From positions 124,001 through 188,000 of the forward strand of contig CBDFMS010000016.1 of the NCBI GenBank assembly GCA_965249735.1: DNA of 64,000 nt, in the 5' to 3' direction. Below the pieces are notes generated by a model. That model was not told where the DNA came from and made no database searches. It saw only the letters and a list, made by a program, of their open reading frames with translations. The stretch is from JANQSS01 sp965249735 (GTDB lineage: Bacteria; Bacteroidota; Bacteroidia; Chitinophagales; Saprospiraceae). This document shows, in pieces, positions 54,892 to 63,562 of the stretch (its first letter is position 1; every line of letters begins with the position of its first letter). The translations under genes were made by a program, and so were the position numbers.

Positions 54892-55899
54892 TTAGTAGGA
54901 AGCATATTTGCGCCTGGGCACAAGTGCATCCAAGGTGCTCGGGTCGTGTTTTTCGATGATAAAAAATCCATCATCACCCTGGGGTTGATAGAGCGGCATC
55001 AGAAGCAGACCGTCACTTTCAGCATATATGGAACCATCATTGTCCTTCGCCAGATATGTACCTTTTTTGACAAAATCAAAGTTCTTGTATCCTTTAGTCA
55101 TTATAAATCCATCACCGGGTGTGATTCGATGGACATATTTCATTTGGGCTACTTTTGGAAGATTCTTACTATGCTCTATCAACAATTTATCATGTTGGTT
55201 TTCAACATGTTCTGCGAGAACAGTTCCTACCGTCCGCATACAATTGATTATTCCTGCTATGGCTCTGTTTACACTCAATGGCTCATCATGCTGACCCGAT
55301 TCAAATGTAATTGAGGTAATTGGGATTTCAAAATGTTCATGATGAAAATAGTGAAGTGTCGTACCATGAAGCCCATCCAACATGCCACGAACGACAGGTG
55401 CATGAAGTTCCACACCTAATTCGATACTTTCCAGATCATCTCGAACTATAGAAAAAATACCGCCTTCACATGACGTAGTATGCAAATCCAGGACAACGAT
55501 CTTTTCAGGTTTGAATTGATGGAATTCCGTGTGAATGGCTTGAAGGAGCTCACGGAGTTCTTTGTATTCAAATTCGAGCGATTCGATAGGTACATGGAAA
55601 ATGTCATTGATGATCTGAGGTGTCCAAATCCTGTTGAGATCAGCCTCGAGAAAGCGCTTATCTTGTTTTAGTGCCCGAAGATTTCCTTTGAAGCCCACAA
55701 TACGTCCCCGAAATTCAAATTGTGGGTTTGTTATTGGCTCTACCTCCAGCATTTTAAATATCAGCTGCAACGCCCTTACTCCAGCATGTTCATTGCCATG
55801 CATACCACCAAGACAAATCAATAGCGGCCCGCCAGCTTCACCAGTGAACCTGCCTATCAGACGTTCTCCCGTTTCCAACATGGCGCCAAAGATATGCAT
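54892..55899 (-). CDS. AstE/AspA-family zinc hydrolase
   Basis: The 335-residue protein has the zinc motif GGMHGNEHAG (His and Glu), RIVGFKGNLRAL, then DLNRIW and the third ligand in LDLHTTSCEGG. These are the succinylglutamate desuccinylase/aspartoacylase features. The substrate cannot be read from the sequence and no arginine-succinyl pathway genes are near. It is convergent with psd, nine bases apart. Confidence 0.87.
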   Translation of the reverse strand: MHIFGAMLETGERLIGRFTGEAGGPLLICLGGMHGNEHAGVRALQLIFKMLEVEPITNPQFEFRGRIVGFKGNLRALKQDKRFLEADLNRIWTPQIINDIFHVPIESLEFEYKELRELLQAIHTEFHQFKPEKIVVLDLHTTSCEGGIFSIVRDDLESIELGVELHAPVVRGMLDGLHGTTLHYFHHEHFEIPITSITFESGQHDEPLSVNRAIAGIINCMRTVGTVLAEHVENQHDKLLIEHSKNLPKVAQMKYVHRITPGDGFIMTKGYKNFDFVKKGTYLAKDNDGSIYAESDGLLLMPLYQPQGDDGFFIIEKHDPSTLDALVPRRKYASY

Positions 55900-55996
55900 T
55901 CAGATACTTTGAATCACCTCTCAGCCATCTCAATTTCGCAAGGACGTAAATCATTGATTTCACCCGGCGGATACAGATATAATCACTCTGATTTTC

Positions 55997-56004
55997 TAAT
56001 TTTG
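55997..56004 (+). promoter_or_regulatory. TAnnTTTG -7 box in front of trhO
   Basis: TAATTTTG matches the -7 consensus and is eight bases before the ATG, the same gap as at der. The transcript would be nearly leaderless. No clear -33 box. Confidence 0.4.
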
Positions 56005-56012
56005 CCCTTTCT

Positions 56013-57059
56013 ATGAGAAAGCTATACAACCAAATCAACAGTGACGTTTTAAAAGCACAGCGCAAAACTGATCATGAACGCCGTATCACACTGTCTTTTT
56101 ACGTTTATGCCCACATTCTGAATCCTTCTTTTTTTCGGGACCATCTTTATATCCAATTCAATGACCTGGATATATGCGGCCGTATCTATGTGGCCTCCGA
56201 GGGCGTGAATGCGCAACTTGATGTGCCTGAACGTAACTACGAACGTTTTGAAAAGACGCTAAACGACACTACCTTTTTTCAGAATATGCGAATAAACGTG
56301 GCTATCGATAAAAATGCAATTTCATTTTATAAATTGATCATAAGATTGAAGCACAAAATTTTGGCTGATGGTTTGCAAGATGAATCATTTGATGTCACCA
56401 AGCGAGGAACACACATTGACGCAATGACATTTAATGAGTTGACCAAAAATGATGACACAGTCATCGTCGATATGCGCAACCACTACGAAAGTGAAGTCGG
56501 ACATTTTCAAAATGCAATTTGTCCGGATGTAGAAACATTCAGAGAATCACTTCCCATTGTTGAAGAATTATTGGGAGATAAAAAGGACAAACCTCTTGTG
56601 ATGTATTGCACCGGAGGAATTCGCTGCGAAAAGGCGAGTGCCTATTTCAAACACAAGGGGTTTGAAGAGGTCTATCAACTGGATGGTGGAATCATAGAAT
56701 ATGCCCGCACTGTGGATGCTTTAGGACTTGAAAACAAATTTAAAGGAAAGAATTTTGTGTTTGATGAGCGTATGGGTGAACGCATTAGCGAAGATATCAT
56801 AGCCCGTTGTCATCAATGTGGTAAACCTTGCGACACGCATATTAATTGTGCAAATAACGCCTGTCATATTCTCTTCATTCAGTGTGAAACATGTGCATCC
56901 GCATACCATAAATGCTGCTCAAAAAAATGTGCTGAATTCAACACGCTTTCAAGCGAACAGAAAAAGGAACTTAGAAAGTCAATTCAATTCAATGGCACCA
57001 AATTTGGAAAAGGCCGATACAAAGCTTTGACAGCTAAAGAAGAATTGGATATATCCTGA
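56013..57059 (+). CDS. trhO: TrhO, tRNA uridine 5-oxyacetic acid hydroxylase (rhodanese type)
   Basis: The 348-residue protein has the TrhO/YceA N-terminal domain (GRIYVASEGVNAQLDVPE), a rhodanese domain with DMRNHYESEVGHF and active-site loop MYCTGGIRCEKAS, and a C-terminal Cys cluster (CHQCGKPCDTHINCANNACHILFIQC...CCSKKC). TrhO makes 5-hydroxyuridine at tRNA position 34 without O2 dependence. All rhodanese residues are intact. Confidence 0.95.
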   Translation: MRKLYNQINSDVLKAQRKTDHERRITLSFYVYAHILNPSFFRDHLYIQFNDLDICGRIYVASEGVNAQLDVPERNYERFEKTLNDTTFFQNMRINVAIDKNAISFYKLIIRLKHKILADGLQDESFDVTKRGTHIDAMTFNELTKNDDTVIVDMRNHYESEVGHFQNAICPDVETFRESLPIVEELLGDKKDKPLVMYCTGGIRCEKASAYFKHKGFEEVYQLDGGIIEYARTVDALGLENKFKGKNFVFDERMGERISEDIIARCHQCGKPCDTHINCANNACHILFIQCETCASAYHKCCSKKCAEFNTLSSEQKKELRKSIQFNGTKFGKGRYKALTAKEELDIS

Positions 57060-57077
57060 ATGCAGAGGAAATAACTT

Positions 57078-57833
57078 TTGGACTACATAGAAATAATTTT
57101 ACTGATCCTTGCCGGATTTTCAGCAGGGTTTATTAATACCCTTGCCGGTAACGGGTCGCTTATTACCCTTACGATATTACTAGAATTTATTGGCCTACCT
57201 GCACTAACAGCAAATGGGACAAATCGCGTCGGTATATTTTTTCATTCTATCATTACATCATATGCCATGTTTCAGCAACATGGTATTGAAGGCGAGCATA
57301 AACGAGGTATTTTACCTGTTCTTTTTATTGGCGGCATTACCGGCGGTATTATTTCAATATTGGTTTCAGCGGAACAATTTACTTTTGTTTACCGAGCGCT
57401 ACTCATTTTTCTATTTCTAACTTTACTCGTAAACCCCAAAAAGTGGATTGACCCTTCCATTATTACTTCTGAAATTCCAGATTGGATCAGGTACATCGTA
57501 TTATTCTTTATCGGTATTTATGGCGGGTTCATACAAATGGGCTATGGCATTTTATTACTTGCCATACTGGTACTGGTCCACAAAATTCCATTGATGAAAG
57601 CCAATGCCATCAAGCTGGTGTCCGTTTTTCTGTATACGCCATTGGTGCTGGGAATGTATATCTGGTATGATATGGTCAATTGGCACTTTGGCTTGCTTCT
57701 CGCCATAGGCCAAATCGCCGGCGGATGGCTAACAGCCCATTATATCTCGCGGTGGAAACATGCCAATACACTTGCTTACGGTCTTTTAATCGTCATGGTA
57801 AGCGCCGCATTAATCAAGATATTTATCTTTTAG
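57078..57833 (+). CDS. TauE/SafE (TSUP) family permease
   Basis: The 251-residue protein has about eight helices in two halves, each starting with the TSUP pattern (FSAGFINTLAGNGSLITLTILLEFIGLPALTANGTNRVGI and FIGIYGGFIQMGYGILLLAILV). It likely exports sulfite, sulfoacetate or another small anion. TTG 57078 is the only suitable start before the first helix. It follows trhO by 18 bases and may be cotranscribed. Confidence 0.88.
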   Translation: MDYIEIILLILAGFSAGFINTLAGNGSLITLTILLEFIGLPALTANGTNRVGIFFHSIITSYAMFQQHGIEGEHKRGILPVLFIGGITGGIISILVSAEQFTFVYRALLIFLFLTLLVNPKKWIDPSIITSEIPDWIRYIVLFFIGIYGGFIQMGYGILLLAILVLVHKIPLMKANAIKLVSVFLYTPLVLGMYIWYDMVNWHFGLLLAIGQIAGGWLTAHYISRWKHANTLAYGLLIVMVSAALIKIFIF

Positions 57834-57838
57834 ACTAG

Positions 57839-59068
57839 CTACTCAACGATATTCTCGGGAAGCGGCTCCAACGTAGAAAATGACCAGATGAATGAAACCG
57901 CTGAAAGAATAATTCCAATGGCAAAAATATTGTAGCAATACCAGAGCAACTTATATTTTCTCGCAAGAACGACACCCAGAAAATAAAGATCCTTGGTGAG
58001 ACTACTATACAACATATCCTCGTTGTTCATCAGCGTTTTAATAGTCCATTCAAATTTATCCAATGGTACATTAAAAAAATTACCAAAAAACAACATGTTG
58101 ATTTTTTTATTCATGAACGCTTCATCGGAATAATTAGACGATGAAATTTTAGGTCTGGTGGCCAAAACTGCTATGACCACAGATACCACACACACCACGG
58201 TCAGGACAATCGTCGGAACAATCAGAACCGGATTTGTATCTAATTTTGGAGCCAGACTTGACAACACGATTGACAACATGATGGAATTAATACTCAGCAT
58301 AATATTGGCCTTGTTATCGGCAATTACACTTAAGTTATTATGATTTCGCAATGTCACCCGAAACATCGTTTCAATTCCACGATCGGCCTTATTTGCCGGC
58401 AAGTCCATGGCCAGGTCTTGCTTCTCCGGATCGATATGTGCTACTGTACTCTCATAATTAATTAATCCTGTCAGTTGTTTTTGCACTTTCAAGATATTTT
58501 TTCTTTTCCTATCATTATACGTTGTCTCTGCCACCGGTGTATAAAATTTATGCTCATGCAAAAACTTTAAATTTTCCGTAATCCAGGTTTTCTCGGATAT
58601 ATTTTCCCCCTTGAGTGCTTCCATTTCTGCTTTTAATAACGCAGACTTTGCGAAGAACTCCTTGGTTCCGACATGATGACAGTCGGCATCTTTCATGATC
58701 TTATTTGATAAATCCCCGGCAGGACTTGACATTTCGGTTGCTTTTATCAACTCTGCAATTCTTGCCAGGCGATTATGCGAAATATCTTCATCAGAAAAGA
58801 ACGAATTGAGCATATCTACTGCACGCGCTTCATGCCCTTCACATCCTTCATTGTAACCAGTGTCATGAAAAAGGCAGGCTATTTCGATATTGGCCTTTTC
58901 ATCCTCATCAAGATTATAACTCTCGGCCAATGAAAGTGCCACCTCCTTCATATCATTCACATGAGCCAAATTGTGATATTGATACACTTCAGGACTCATG
59001 TTGGTTGACATCAATTCCCGGGTATAGGCTCTCGCCTTCTTAATCAATTCTTTATTCTTGTTAGACAT
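57839..59068 (-). CDS. HD phosphohydrolase fused to Pycsar-effector-like membrane domain
   Basis: I choose ATG 59068 (409 residues, MSNKNKELIKKARAYTREL) because a TACCTTTG -7 box lies 17 bases upstream, inside the longer 59134 frame. Residues about 20-180 are an HD domain with H36 (YHNLAHVND), H68-D69 (CLFHDTGY) and Asp near 127-129. From about 235 a second module begins, RVTLRNHNNLSVIADNKANIMLSINSIMLS, with two helices (about 254-272 and 279-302) and a further helix near 374-396. This is the DUF5706/PycTM arrangement found in Pycsar cUMP/cCMP effectors. No cyclase gene is adjacent. Confidence 0.8.
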   Translation of the reverse strand: MSNKNKELIKKARAYTRELMSTNMSPEVYQYHNLAHVNDMKEVALSLAESYNLDEDEKANIEIACLFHDTGYNEGCEGHEARAVDMLNSFFSDEDISHNRLARIAELIKATEMSSPAGDLSNKIMKDADCHHVGTKEFFAKSALLKAEMEALKGENISEKTWITENLKFLHEHKFYTPVAETTYNDRKRKNILKVQKQLTGLINYESTVAHIDPEKQDLAMDLPANKADRGIETMFRVTLRNHNNLSVIADNKANIMLSINSIMLSIVLSSLAPKLDTNPVLIVPTIVLTVVCVVSVVIAVLATRPKISSSNYSDEAFMNKKINMLFFGNFFNVPLDKFEWTIKTLMNNEDMLYSSLTKDLYFLGVVLARKYKLLWYCYNIFAIGIILSAVSFIWSFSTLEPLPENIVE

Positions 59069-59085
59069 ACTTGGTAGGATTAACG

Positions 59086-59093
59086 CAAAGGTA
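59086..59093 (-). promoter_or_regulatory. -7 box of the HD-PycTM gene
   Basis: TACCTTTG on the - strand matches TAnnTTTG and fits a start near 59080, which supports ATG 59068 as the initiation codon. Confidence 0.45.
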
Positions 59094-59413
59094 ATAATTG
59101 TTAGTGTCTGGTCCTGATACTTTCCCCGTGCCACCGGACAAGATCATCATACCTATCCCTTTCCCCTGTCATCGTTTCGTGATCATTGTGCTCATGGGTC
59201 AGGTACAATTTTCGTACCAACAGGTTTTGCCTCTTGCCATCATCATTCAGTATTCAGGCCCGATGCTGTAAAGAATTTGGTATACAGAGGCGTTGACAAG
59301 CCTGACAAGACCATAACCCTGACTATAATCATGGGCAAAATTGACAGCGATCAGCCTCCCCTAACGGATCAGAACTGAAATTTGAGAGTACACAGATTAA
59401 AAAGACTAGCTCG
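59094..59413. other. intergenic stretch without visible gene
   Basis: No ORF with coding character or RNA gene is seen. A small GGTAC/GTACC inverted repeat occurs near 59202-59220, too short to call. Confidence 0.5.
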
Positions 59414-59794
59414 ATGAAAATTGTTGACAGAAAGACTATCGCCCAAATACAAAATGAATTTTCTGACCTCTATGAAGGACTAAAATTGGAATTCTATCAA
59501 AAGAAGCATGCTGAACATCGCGGTTCCAGAAAAGAGGACCAATATCCTTCATTTAAGAAACTAGCCGACATTCGATCGACTAAAAAATCAGGAGAACTGA
59601 CGATCGCCGAAAATATGTCGACGGCGGAATTGGAAAATGCTTTCGAAGACAAATTCGGTTTACATGTACAGGTATTTCGTAAATCCGGAAACATCTGGCT
59701 ACAAACATCGGCCACTGACGATTGGTCGTTAAAAAAACAAAATGACAAGGCAAAGAACTTCATTGAAGATAAAGACAAAGTAAATCTGCAATGA
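59414..59794 (+). CDS. small hydrophilic unknown protein
   Basis: The 126-residue protein has no signal or membrane helix. It has a charged N-terminal half (YQKKHAEHRGSRKEDQYPSF) and an ordered C-terminal part (MSTAELENAFEDKFGLHVQVFRKSGNIWLQTSATDDWSLKKQNDKA). The STAELE..FE..FGL..QV pattern looks like a conserved fold, but I do not recognise the family. It stands before the universal stress genes. Confidence 0.75.
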   Translation: MKIVDRKTIAQIQNEFSDLYEGLKLEFYQKKHAEHRGSRKEDQYPSFKKLADIRSTKKSGELTIAENMSTAELENAFEDKFGLHVQVFRKSGNIWLQTSATDDWSLKKQNDKAKNFIEDKDKVNLQ

Positions 59795-59892
59795 ACAGTG
59801 ATCATTTAAAATATAATAACAATAAATCCCCTGTCTTTCACACACATGAAGACGCCCTAATTTTATTTTTTAATACTTCATAATAATTTAAT

Positions 59893-60723
59893 TTGAAAAT
59901 ACTGGTGCCTACGGATTTTTCTAATTTTGCAGAATATGCATTTGAAGCGGCATGTAATCTAGGGCATAAATTTGGCGCCGAAATTCATTTATTTCATGTT
60001 ATTGATTTTCCTGACAATTGGAAATCCGTTTCAAAAAATGTTGCAAGCACTGATGCTGCCACTCAAAAATTAGAATCAGACGCTGCACAGCGCTTAGAAC
60101 AATTGCAAAAAACTGCATTAGACAAAGGATTATCTTGTCACGTGCAATATACAGACGGCAATTTTTTAAAGAAAATTAAACACGCCATTGAGGAGAATAA
60201 AATCGATCTTGTGGTGATGGGTTCTCATGGTGTCAGCGGAATAGAAGAATTATTCATTGGTTCGAATACCCAAAAAGTATTACGAAAAATACACACCAAC
60301 GTTTTAGTCGTTAAAAGCCGATTAAAGGATATAAACTTCTCAAAGGTGCTTTTTGCTTCAGGATTATATTTACGTGATCACGAAGCTTTTGGCCGTTTAC
60401 TGGAATTTATCAAACCTTTCGATGTAAAGGAATTGCATGTGTTGTCAGTAGATACGTCCAGGGCATTCAGTCAACCGGCATTTGCCATGAAAGATGCTAT
60501 GAAGGCATTTAAACACATGGCGAGCAATTTAAATTGTCAAACCCATTTTTATCTGGACTTCTCTATAGAAAGTGGCATTCGTAATTTCAGTGAAGAATAC
60601 GATATTGATCTGATCGCACTATCCAATCACGGTCGTTCACCAATTAAGCGCATTTTTCAGGGTAGCCAATTAGAAATGGTCATTAATCGATCGAAAGCTC
60701 CTGTTTTGAGTATCGACTACTAA
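59893..60723 (+). CDS. universal stress protein, two Usp domains
   Basis: The 276-residue protein has two tandem UspA domains: KILVPTDFSNFAEYAFEAA...VMGSHGVSGIEELFIGSNTQKVL, with the G-2x-G-9x-G(S/T) ATP loop, and a second ending ALSNHGRSPIKRIFQGSQLEMVI. TTG 59893 is the start; no ATG is suitable. It is nine bases before a second Usp gene. Confidence 0.92.
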   Translation: MKILVPTDFSNFAEYAFEAACNLGHKFGAEIHLFHVIDFPDNWKSVSKNVASTDAATQKLESDAAQRLEQLQKTALDKGLSCHVQYTDGNFLKKIKHAIEENKIDLVVMGSHGVSGIEELFIGSNTQKVLRKIHTNVLVVKSRLKDINFSKVLFASGLYLRDHEAFGRLLEFIKPFDVKELHVLSVDTSRAFSQPAFAMKDAMKAFKHMASNLNCQTHFYLDFSIESGIRNFSEEYDIDLIALSNHGRSPIKRIFQGSQLEMVINRSKAPVLSIDY

Positions 60724-60732
60724 AGGATCAGA

Positions 60733-61548
60733 ATGAAACGAATTTTATTTGCAACCGATTTTTCAGAGGCTTGTAGCAATGCCTTCACATATCTGAAAAA
60801 TTTCATTCAGGATTCTTCGGTCAAGATTGATTTTGTCCACGTATATGACATCCCCGTTAATGTTTCTGCTTCTATTCCACACCAGGCCATACAAGGCATG
60901 TTGGAAGCAAAAGATGAAGCAGCTGTCAATCGCATGAATCAATTGCGCTTAACTCTTCCTGAACATCAACGCGGAAAAATGGCTCCTATTCAAGGTGAGT
61001 ATCCATCCGCAGATATTACGGAAACGGCGATTCGGTTGCATTCCGATCTCATCGTCATGGGTATGAAAAAGAAATACGATTTAATTGACAAAATGGTCGG
61101 AAGCACGACGATTCATACGATCGACAAATCCAATAATCCGGTTTTGGCGATTCCAAATGATGCATCATTCGATCCTGTAACCAAAATCCTTTTTCCTACA
61201 GCCATTAATCAGATTGCCAATCTTTCAGAAAAAGAAATAGAAGCACTTAATTGGTTAAATGATTTTCTGCATTTGATTAAATCGCCGAAAATACATTTAG
61301 TCCACATTTCCTCTGATTCAGACCTCGTTGATATTACTAAAAGACATTTTCCAATTGAAGAAATAGATTTCAGTATTTCACATGCTGAATCGGTTGAAGA
61401 AGGAATATTCAAATTTTTAACATTGCATGACATCCATATGTTGGCTTTTTATAAAGCACATAGGAGTTTTTGGACACGGTTGTATCGTTCAAGTATCACA
61501 CGAAAACTGCTTTATCAAAGCCGTTTGCCATTACTCGTTTTTTCGTAA
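60733..61548 (+). CDS. universal stress protein, two Usp domains (second copy)
   Basis: The 271-residue protein starts MKRILFATDFSEACSNAFTYLKNF and has GMKKKYDLIDKMVGSTTIHTI in the first domain. The second domain lacks a clear ATP loop. It is clearly related to the preceding gene and is in the same operon. Confidence 0.9.
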   Translation: MKRILFATDFSEACSNAFTYLKNFIQDSSVKIDFVHVYDIPVNVSASIPHQAIQGMLEAKDEAAVNRMNQLRLTLPEHQRGKMAPIQGEYPSADITETAIRLHSDLIVMGMKKKYDLIDKMVGSTTIHTIDKSNNPVLAIPNDASFDPVTKILFPTAINQIANLSEKEIEALNWLNDFLHLIKSPKIHLVHISSDSDLVDITKRHFPIEEIDFSISHAESVEEGIFKFLTLHDIHMLAFYKAHRSFWTRLYRSSITRKLLYQSRLPLLVFS

Positions 61549-61621
61549 ATTAATAAATTGAATACACCACCCACTTAGTTTTTTGATAAATTATATTAGA
61601 TGAGAAAAGAATAAAATAGAG

Positions 61622-63481
61622 ATGGGAGATTTTAATGTTCGAGCAGTACTAAATTCTGAAGATCGTTCACAGGTCTACAATCAAATCCTCGACGACATAA
61701 CCGCCCTGGATGCCATGATCAGCAACGGGATGATCGATGAAGGTCCTGCAAAAATCGGTGCTGAACAAGAGATATGTCTGGTCGACTCGAACTATAGGCC
61801 ACAACAGACCGCATTATCCATCTTAGACAACATTAATGATGATCACTATACAAATGAACTTGCGCTATATAATCTGGAGTTAAATCTGGACCCCCATGAC
61901 TTACATTCGAATTGCTTTTCGGCTACTGAGTCGGACTTGGTCAAGCTTTTACAAAAAGGGCGAATGGCCGCAGCAAATTTTGATTCTCAATTGTTATTAT
62001 GCGGCATTTTACCAACATTAAAATTTCGGCATCTTGAATTTGAGTGCATGACGCCCATTGAACGGTATCGAACACTCTCAACCAAACTGGCCGAATTGCG
62101 CGGAAGCGAATTTGAAATTTATGTGCAGGGTATCGATGATTTAATTATGTCGCTACCCACTGTTTTATTTGAAGCATGCAACACGAGTTTCCAACTACAC
62201 CTTCAAATAAACCCAAATAATTTTGTACCACGATATAACTGGTCACAAATGATCGCCGGTCCGGTGCTTTCAGCATGTGTCAATTCACCCATACTCTTTG
62301 GTAGAGAATTGTGGGCAGAAACACGCATCGCCATTTTCAAACAAAGTCTCGATACACGCAGCTCCATCAATCAGATGCGACGAAAATTGTCACGTGTATA
62401 TTTTGGTAATCAATGGTTAACGGGATCGCCTAGTCAACTTTTAAAAGAACAGGTCATCCGATTTCCGGTGATCGCAACGTCCGATAATTTTGAGAATGCC
62501 ACTTCTGTTCTAAAAAATGGAGGCATTCCTAACCTTCGCGCTGTCCTTCTGCACAACGGCACTACCTATACCTGGAATCGATTTTGCTATGGAACCCAGG
62601 GTGCAAAACCGCATTTTCGGATCGAATGTCGTTATCTGCCGGCAGGGCCAACGCCCATTGATGAAATTGCCAATTTTGCCTTTTGGATAGGTCTGATGCG
62701 CGCTATGCCCGAAGATTGGAATAGTCAGTTTATGAACTATGATTTCCAATTGGTCAAGAATAACTTTTTAAAGGCTGCTCGCTACGGGTTGGATTCTATT
62801 TTCAATTGGTTTGGAGAAACTATCCCCGCTAAATACCTGATTCTTGATCAACTCCTACCAATGGCAGCCAATGGGTTACGGAAATCAAATGTCGACGAGA
62901 AAGACATTGACAAATATTTGGGAATTATCGAAAAACGCGTGCAATCCGAGCGAACAGGGTCGCGTTGGATGACATCATCCTATCGAATTCTTCAACGCAA
63001 ATGCAAACGCAGTCAATCCCTGAGAGAATTGACAGCGCGCTCCATCGAATATCAAACGTTTAACATTCCTGTTCATAATTGGGAAATCCCGTCAAGCTGC
63101 ATTTCAACACTCGCCTCCCTCGATCATAAACTGGTTGATGAAGTGATGACAACCGATATGTTTTGTGTTCGTGATGATCATGAAATATCCTTTGCCACGA
63201 GTATTTTGTCCTGGCAACCATTCCATCACCTACCGGTTGAAAACCATGAGGGTGATTTAGTCGGCATGATCACGGATGGTTTATTAAAAAGGCATAGAGA
63301 ATCGGGAAATCAAGAGTTGTTGCAGGTAAAAGACATTATGATAAAAGACCTGGTTTCATTAACGACCCAGGATAGCGTCTCGAGGGCAACGGAGATCATG
63401 GACAGCAACGACATGAGTGGTTTACCGGTAACTTTTAATAATAAGTTGGTTGGAATTGTAACTCGAAATGATCTTAAATAA
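61622..63481 (+). CDS. GCS2-like glutamate-cysteine ligase family protein fused to CBS pair
   Basis: The 619-residue protein has a carboxylate-amine ligase (GCS2/YbdK) domain at about 40-480: KIGAEQEICLVD, YNLELNLDPH, ACNTSFQLHLQINP, HFRIECRYLPAGPTPIDEIAN. Its C-terminal 110 residues form a CBS pair (VDEVMTTDMFCVRDDHEISFATSIL..., VKDIMIKDLVSLTTQDSVSRATEIMDSNDMSGLPV). CBS pairs bind adenine nucleotides, so ligase activity may be tuned by energy state. The substrate could be glutamate with an amine rather than cysteine. It follows the Usp pair by 73 bases. Confidence 0.85.
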   Translation: MGDFNVRAVLNSEDRSQVYNQILDDITALDAMISNGMIDEGPAKIGAEQEICLVDSNYRPQQTALSILDNINDDHYTNELALYNLELNLDPHDLHSNCFSATESDLVKLLQKGRMAAANFDSQLLLCGILPTLKFRHLEFECMTPIERYRTLSTKLAELRGSEFEIYVQGIDDLIMSLPTVLFEACNTSFQLHLQINPNNFVPRYNWSQMIAGPVLSACVNSPILFGRELWAETRIAIFKQSLDTRSSINQMRRKLSRVYFGNQWLTGSPSQLLKEQVIRFPVIATSDNFENATSVLKNGGIPNLRAVLLHNGTTYTWNRFCYGTQGAKPHFRIECRYLPAGPTPIDEIANFAFWIGLMRAMPEDWNSQFMNYDFQLVKNNFLKAARYGLDSIFNWFGETIPAKYLILDQLLPMAANGLRKSNVDEKDIDKYLGIIEKRVQSERTGSRWMTSSYRILQRKCKRSQSLRELTARSIEYQTFNIPVHNWEIPSSCISTLASLDHKLVDEVMTTDMFCVRDDHEISFATSILSWQPFHHLPVENHEGDLVGMITDGLLKRHRESGNQELLQVKDIMIKDLVSLTTQDSVSRATEIMDSNDMSGLPVTFNNKLVGIVTRNDLK

Positions 63482-63562
63482 TTATCAGTTAAATCGCGCC
63501 TAAAGTGACGCAAAAGAAATCAATGTCTGAGTGATTAAAAAATGGTTAATAGGAATAAGCGC

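Noticed and set aside
57078..59068. A complete Pycsar defence locus
   Set aside because: The neighbour of the HD-PycTM gene is a TauE/SafE permease, not a cyclase, and no other defence gene is near.
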